This document shows, one piece after another, positions 57,101 through 64,000 of a DNA stretch of 64,000 nt. Numbering within the stretch: position 1 is the first letter of the stretch; each line of letters begins with the position of its first letter. The translations under genes and the position numbers were made by a program. The notes beneath the pieces are model-generated. The model ran no database searches and had not been told where the DNA came from. It was given only the letters and a program-made list of their open reading frames with translations. This DNA comes from Macropodus opercularis (taxonomy: Eukaryota > Chordata > Actinopteri > Anabantiformes > Osphronemidae): assembly GCA_030770545.1 (NCBI GenBank), contig CM061093.1, forward strand, positions 434,001 to 498,000. Reading direction: 5' to 3'.

Positions 57101-60100
57101 CTGAAATGCACAGAACAGGCGATTCTAAGCGTTTTGGCACTGTTTCCAGCATCAGTGATGCTTTAAGCTTCTGCATCTTAATGCAGGCAATGCCAATGAA
57201 GTTTCTTTGCTAGATATGTTCCAAATACATCCCTGAAGCAGGAAAACACCTTTAAAATGCATTTAAATCACTTTGATTGAAGTAGTGTTCTTTTGGTCTG
57301 AAATGCACAGAACAGGCGATTCTAAGCGTTTTGGCACTGTTTCCAGCCTCAGTGATGCTCTAAGCTGTTGCATTCTAATGCAAGCAAAGCCAATGAAGTT
57401 TCTGTGCTAGATATGTTCCAAATACATCCCTGAAGCAGGCAAACACCTTTAAAATGCATTTAAATCACTTTGATTGAAGTAGTGTTCATTTGGTCTGAAA
57501 TGCACAGAACAGGCGAGTCTAAGCGTTTTGGCACTGTTTCCAGCCTCAGTGATGCTTTAAGCTTCTGCATCTTAATGCAGGCAATGCCAATGAAGTTTCT
57601 TTGCTAGATATGTTCCAAATACATCCCTGAAGCAGGAAAACACCTTTAAAATGCATTTAAATCACTTTGATTGAAGTAGTGTTCATTTGGTCTGAAATGC
57701 ACAGAACAGGCGAGTCTAAGCGTTTTGGCACTGTTTCCAGCCTCAGTGAGGCTTTAAGCTGTTGCATCTTAATGCAAGCAATGTGAATAAAGTTTCTGTG
57801 CTAGATATGATCGAAATACATCCCTGAAGCAGGCAAACACCTTTAAAATGTATTTAAATAACTTTGATTAAAGTAGTGTTCTTTTGGTCTGAAATGCACA
57901 GAACAGGCGATTCTAAGCGTTTTGGCACTGTTTCCAGCCTCAGTGATGCTTTAAGCTGCTAAATCTTAATGCACCAATGCCAATGAAGTTTCTGTGCCAG
58001 ATATGATCCAAATACATCCCTGAAGCAGACAAATACCTTTAAAATGCATTTAAATCACTTTCATTGAAGTAGTGTTCTTTTGGTCTGAAATGCACAGAAC
58101 AGGCGATTCTAAGCGTTTTGGCACTGTTTCCAGCCTCAGTGATGCTTTAAGCTTCTGCATCTTAATGCAGGCAATGCCAATGAAGTTTCTTTGCTAGATA
58201 TGTTCCAAATACATCCCTGAAGCAGGAAAACACCTTTAAAATGCATTTAAATCACTTTGATTAAAGTAGTGTTCTTTTGGTCTGAAATGCACAGAACAGG
58301 CGATTCTAAGCGTTTTGGCACTGTTTCCAGCCTCAGTGATGCTCTAAGCTGTTGCATTCTAATGCAAGCAAAGCCAATGAAGTTTCTGTGCTAGATATGA
58401 CCCAAATACATCCCTGAAGCAGACAAATACCTTTAAAATGTATTTAAATAACTTTGATTAAAGTAGTGTTCTTTTGGTCTGAAATGCACAGAACAGGCGA
58501 TTCTAAGCGTTTTGGCACTGTTTCCAGCCTCAGTGATGCTTTAAGCTGTTGCATCTTAATGCAAGCAATGGCAATGAAGTTTCTGTGCTAGATATGACCC
58601 AAATACATCCCTGAAGCAGACAAATACCTTTAAAATGCATTTAAAACACTTTGATTAAAGTAGTGTTCTTTTGGTCTGAAATGCACAGAACAGGCGATTC
58701 TAAGCGTTTTGGCACTGTTTCCAGCCTCAGTGATGCTCTAAGCTGTTGCATTCTAATGCAAGCAAAGCCAATGAAGTTTCTGTGCTAGATATGACCCAAA
58801 TACATCCCTGAAGCAGACAAATACCTTTAAAATGTATTTAAATAACTTTGATTAAAGTAGTGTTCTTTTGGTCTGAAATGCACAGAACAGGCGATTCTAA
58901 GCGTTTTGGCACTGTTTCCAGCCTCAGTGATGCTTTAAGCTGTTGCATCTTAATGCAAGCAATGGCAATGAAGTTTCTGTGCTAGATATGACCCAAATAC
59001 ATCCCTGAAGCAGACAAATACCTTTAAAATGCATTTAAAACACTTTGACTAAAGTAGTGTTCTCTTGGTCTGAAATGCACAGAACAGGCATTTCTAATCG
59101 TTTTGGCACTGTTTCCACCCTCAGTGATGCTTTAAGCTGTTGCATCTTAATGCAAGCAATGTGAATAAAGTTTCTGTGCTAGATATGATCCAAATACATC
59201 CCTGAAGCAGGAAAACACCTTTAAAATGCATTTAAAACACTTTGATTAAAGTAGTATTCTTTTGGTCTGAAATGCACAGAACAGGCGATTCTAAGCGTTT
59301 TCGCACTGTTTCCAGCCTTGGTGATGCTTTAAGCTGCTAAATCTTAATGCACCAATGCCAATGAAGTTTCTGTGCCAGATATGATCCAAATACATCCCTG
59401 AAGCAGGCAAACACCTTTAAAATGTATTTTAATAACTTTGATTGAAGTAGTGTTCTTTTGGTCTGAAATGCACAGAACAGGCATTTCTAAGCGTTTTGGC
59501 ACTGTTTCCAGCCTCAGTGATGCTTTAAGCTGTTGCATCCTAATGCAAGCAATGTGAATAAAGTTTCTGTGCTAGATATGACCCAAATACATCCCTGAAG
59601 CAGACAAATACCTTTAAAATGTATTTAAATAACTTTGATTAAAGTAGTGTTCTTTTGGTCTGAAATGCACAGAACAGGCGATTCTAAGCGTTTTGGCACT
59701 GTTTCCAGCCTCAGTGATGCTTTAAGCTGCTAAATCTTAATGCACCAATGCCAATGAAGTTTCTGTGCCAGATATGATCCAAATACATCCCTGAAGCAGG
59801 CAAACACCTTTAAAATGTATTTTAATAACTTTGATTGAAGTAGTGTTGTTTTGGTCTTCAATGCATAGAACAGGCGAGTCTAAGCGTTTTGGCACTGTTT
59901 CCAGCCTCAGTGATGCTATAAGCTGTTGGATTCTAATGCAAGCATTGCCAATGAAGTTTCTGTGCCAGATATGATCCAAATACATCCCTTGAGCAGGCAA
60001 ACACCTTTAAAATGCATTTAAATCACTTTCATTGAAGTAGTGTTCTTTTGGTCTGAAATGCACAGAACAGGCGATTCTAAGCGTTTTGGCACTGTTTCCA

Positions 60101-63100
60101 GCCTCAGTGATGCTCTAAGCTGTTGCATTCTAATGCAAGCAAAGCCAATGAAGTTTCTGTGCTAAATATAACCCAAATACATCCCTGAAGCAGGCAAACA
60201 CCTTTAAAATGCATTTAAATCACTTTGATTAAAGTAGTGTTCTTTTGGTCTGAAATGCACAGAACAGGCGATTCTAAGCGTTTTGGCACTGTTTCCAGCC
60301 TCAGTGATGCTTTAAGCTTCTGCATCTTAATGCAGGCAATGCCAATGAAGTTTCTTTGCTAGATATGTTCCAAATACATCCCTGAAGCAGGCAAACACCT
60401 TTAAAATGCATTTAAATCACTTTGATTGAAGTAGTGTTCTTTTGGTCTGAAATGCACAGAACAGGCGATTCTAAGCGTTTTGGCACTGTTTCCAGCCTCA
60501 GTGATGCTCTAAGCTGTTGCATTCTAATGCAAGCAAAGCCAATGAAGTTTCTGTGCTAGATATGTTCCAAATACATCCCTGAAGCAGGCAAACACCTTTA
60601 AAATGCATTTAAATCACTTTGATTGAAGTAGTGTTCATTTGGTCTGAAATGCACAGAACAGGCGAGTCTAAGCGTTTTGGCACTGTTTCCAGCCTCAGTG
60701 ATGCTTTAAGCTTCTGCATCTTAATGCAGGCAATGCCAATGAAGTTTCTTTGCTAGATATGTTCCAAATACATCCCTGAAGCAGGCAAACACCTTTAAAA
60801 TGTATTTTAATAACTTTGATTGAAGTAGTGTTGTTTTGGTCTTCAATGCATAGAACAGGCGAGTCTAAGCGTTTTGGCACTGTTTCCAGCCTCAGTGATG
60901 CTATAAGCTGTTGGATTCTAATGCAAGCATTGCCAATGAAGTTTCTGTGCCAGATATGATCCAAATACATCCTTGAGCAGGCAAACACCTTTAAAATGCA
61001 TTTAAATCACTTTCATTGAAGTAGTGTTCTTTTGGTCTGAAATGCACAGAACAGGCGATTCTAAGCGTTTTGGCACTGTTTCCAGCCTCAGTGATGCTCT
61101 AAGCTGTTGCATTCTAATGCAAGCAAAGCCAATGAAGTTTCTGTGCTAAATATAACCCAAATACATCCCTGAAGCAGGCAAACACCTTTAAAATGCATTT
61201 AAATCACTTTGATTAAAGTAGTGTTCTTTTGGTCTGAAATGCACAGAACAGGCGATTCTAAGCGTTTTGGCACTGTTTCCAGCCTCAGTGATGCTTTAAG
61301 CTGCTGCATCTTAATGCAGGCAACGGCAATGAAGTTTTTGTTCTAGATATGTTTCAAATACATCCCTGAAGCAGGCAAACACCTTTAAAATGCATTTAAA
61401 TCACTTTGATTAAAGTAGTGTTCTTTTGGTCTGAAATGCACAGAACAGGCGATTCTAAGCGTTTTGGCACTGTTTCCAGCCTCAGTGATGCTTTAAGCTT
61501 CTGCATCTTAATGCAGGCAATGCCAATGAAGTTTCTTTGCTAGATATGTTCCAAATACATCCCTGAAGCAGGAAAACACCTTTAAAATGCATTTAAATCA
61601 CTTTGATTGAAGTAGTTTTCTTTTGGTCTGAAATGCACAGAACAGGCGATTCTAAGCGTTTTGGCACTGTTTCCAGCCTCAGTGATGCTCTAAGCTGTTG
61701 CATTCTAATGCAAGCAAAGCCAATGAAGTTTCTGTGCTAGATATGTTCCAAATACATCCCTGAAGCAGGCAAACACCTTTAAAATGCATTTAAATCACTT
61801 TGATTGAAGTAGTGTTCATTTGGTCTGAAATGCACAGAACAGGCGAGTCTAAGCGTTTTGGCACTGTTTCCAGCCTCAGTGATGCTTTAAGCTTCTGCAT
61901 CTTAATGCAGGCAATGCCAATGAAGTTTCTTTGCTAGATATGTTCCAAATACATCCCTGAAGCAGGAAAACACCTTTAAAATGCATTTAAATCACTTTGA
62001 TTGAAGTAGTGTTCTTTTGGTCTGAAATGCACAGAACAGGCGATTCTAAGCGTTTTCGCACTGTTTCCAGCCTCAGTGATGCTTTAAGCTGCTAAATCTT
62101 AATGCACCAATGCCAATGAAGTTTCTGTGCCAGATATGATCCAAATACATCCCTGAAGCAGGCAAACACCTTTAAAATGTATTTTAATAACTTTGATTGA
62201 AGTAGTGTTGTTTTGGTCTTCAATGCATAGAACAGGCGAGTCTAAGCGTTTTGGCACTGTTTCCAGCCTCAGTGATGCTATAAGCTGTTGGATTCTAATG
62301 CAAGCATTGCCAATGAAGTTTCTGTGCCAGATATGATCCAAATACATCCCTTGAGCAGGCAAACACCTTTAAAATGCATTTAAATCACTTTCATTGAAGT
62401 AGTGTTCTTTTGGTCTGAAATGCACAGAACAGGCGAGTCTAAGCGTTTTGGCACTGTTTCCAGCCTCAGTGATGCTATAAGCTGTTGGATTCTAATGCAA
62501 GCATTGCCAATGAAGTTTCTGTGCCAGATATGATCCAAATACATCCCTTGAGCAGGCAAACACCTTTAAAATGCATTTAAATCACTTTCATTGAAGTAGT
62601 GTTCTTTTGGTCTGAAATGCACAGAACAGGCGATTCTAAGCGTTTTGGCACTGTTTCCAGCCTCAGTGATGCTCTAAGCTGTTGCATTCCAATGCAAGCA
62701 AAGCCAATGAAGTTTTTGTGCTAAATATGATCCAAATACATCCCTGAAGCAGGCAAACACCTTTAAAATGCATTTAAATCATTTAGACCAAAGTACTGTA
62801 CTTTTGGTCTGAAATGCACAGAACAGGCGATTCTAAGCGTTTTGGCACTGTTTCCAGCCTCAGTGATGCTTTAAGCTGCTGCATCTTAATGCAGGCAATG
62901 GCAATGAAGTTTTTGTTCTAGATATGTTCCAAATACATCCCTGAAGCAGGCAAACACCTTTAAAATGCATTTAAATCACTTTGATTAAAGTAGTGTTCTT
63001 TTGGTCTGAAATGCACAGAACAGGCGATTCTAAGCGTTTTGGCACTGTTTCCAGCCTCAGTGATGCTCTAAGCTGTTGCATTCTAATGCAAGCAAAACCA

Positions 63101-64000
63101 ATGAAGTTTCTGTGCTAGATATGTTCCAAATACATCCCTGAAGCAGGCAAACACCTTTAAAATGCATTTAAATCACTTTGATTAAAGTAGTGTTCTTTTG
63201 GTCTGAAATGCACAGAACAGGCGATTCTAAGCGTTTTGGCACTGTTTCCAGCCTCAGTGATGCTCTAAGCTGTTGCATTCTAATGCAAGCAAAGCCAATG
63301 AAGTTTCTGTGCTAGATATGATCCAAATACATCCCTGAAGCAGGCAAACACATTTAAAATGTATTTAAATCACTTTGATTAAAGTAGTGTTCTTTTGGTC
63401 TGAAATGCACAGAACAGGCGATTCTAAGCGTTTTGGCACTGTTTCCAGCCTCAGTGATGCTTTAAGCTGCTGCATCTTAATGCAGGCAATGGCAATGAAG
63501 TTTTTGTTCTAGATATGTTCCAAATACATCCCTGAAGCAGGCAAACACCTTTAAAATGCATTTAAATCACTTTGATTAAAGTAGTGTTCTTTTGGTCTGA
63601 AATGCACAGAACAGGCGATTCTAAGCGTTTTGGCACTGTTTCCAGCCTCAGTGATGCTTTAAGCTTCTGCATCTTAATGCAGGCAATGCCAATGAAGTTT
63701 CTTTGCTAGATATGTTCCAAATACATCCCTGAAGCAGGAAAACACCTTTAAAATGCATTTAAATCACTTTGATTAAAGTAGTGTTCTTTTGGTCTGAAAT
63801 GCACAGAACAGGCGATTCTAAGCGTTTTGGCACTGTTTCCAGCCTCAGTGATGCTCTAAGCTGTTGCATTCTAATGCAAGCAAAGCCAATGAAGTTTCTG
63901 TGCTAAATATGATCCAAATACATCCCTGAAGCAGGCAAACACCTTTAAAATGCATTTAAATCACTTTGATTAAAGTAGTGTTCTTTTGGTCTGAAATGCA

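Larger units (their letters stand above)
43524..64000. repeat. 197-bp satellite array to the right edge
   Basis: About 104 head-to-tail units with no insertion, running out of the window. Unit variants and their order largely repeat the 26-38 kb array: about 44.0 kb resembles 26.76 kb, 46.7-47.9 kb resembles 28.5-30.0 kb, and 49.2-52.06 kb matches 34.5-38.16 kb, each with whole-unit gains or losses. The inverted-repeat variant unit reappears at about 62785. No gene is seen. Confidence 0.95.

Noticed and set aside
43524..64000. CENP-B box or known centromere motif in the satellite unit
   Set aside because: I looked for the TTCG...A..CGGG pattern and did not find it. Centromere identity cannot be claimed from sequence alone.

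Overview
The window is eukaryotic repeat DNA. Most of it is one tandem satellite with a unit of about 197 bp, interrupted by four LINE (non-LTR) retrotransposon copies. The satellite is A+T-rich and arranged head to tail in one orientation. No host gene, RNA gene, prokaryotic operon or CRISPR array is visible. The LINEs have a two-ORF structure. ORF1 is an RNA-binding protein with two CCHC zinc knuckles. ORF2 has an AP-type endonuclease, a YADD reverse transcriptase and a C-terminal Cys/His motif. This combination fits the Tx1/L1 group and suggests a vertebrate, most likely a ray-finned fish. The species is inferred, not proven.

Layout. 1-14.2 kb holds divergent satellite units, three copies of a non-satellite 348-bp island (251-598, 4967-5314, 8424-8771) and two near-identical short LINE copies (2290-4047 and 10266-12020). 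The block 1-4493 is repeated at 8174-12466, and a LINE-less partial third copy lies near 4.3-6.0 kb. 14.2-19.7 kb is a full-length LINE with both ORFs open. 19.7-38.2 kb is uninterrupted, more homogeneous satellite with higher-order repeats. 38.2-43.5 kb is a second full-length LINE of a clearly diverged lineage, again with both ORFs open. 43.5-64.0 kb is more satellite, much of it duplicating the 26-38 kb stretch.

How the parts work together. All four LINEs lie on the minus strand. Their 5' ends all join the satellite at the same unit position, next to a GGCC variant not seen in LINE-free units. Three of the four 3' tails begin at the same T-run of the unit. This suggests a LINE group that uses the satellite as a preferred landing site, followed by unequal exchange that amplifies units and LINEs together. 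The two short LINEs keep an intact ORF1, have lost nearly all of ORF2, and carry a 3' tail from a third lineage, so they look like non-autonomous 'half-LINEs'. The two full-length copies could supply ORF2 protein. A G-rich 5' UTR hairpin, a terminal CACGTG box and an AATAAA signal at the tail are shared between lineages.
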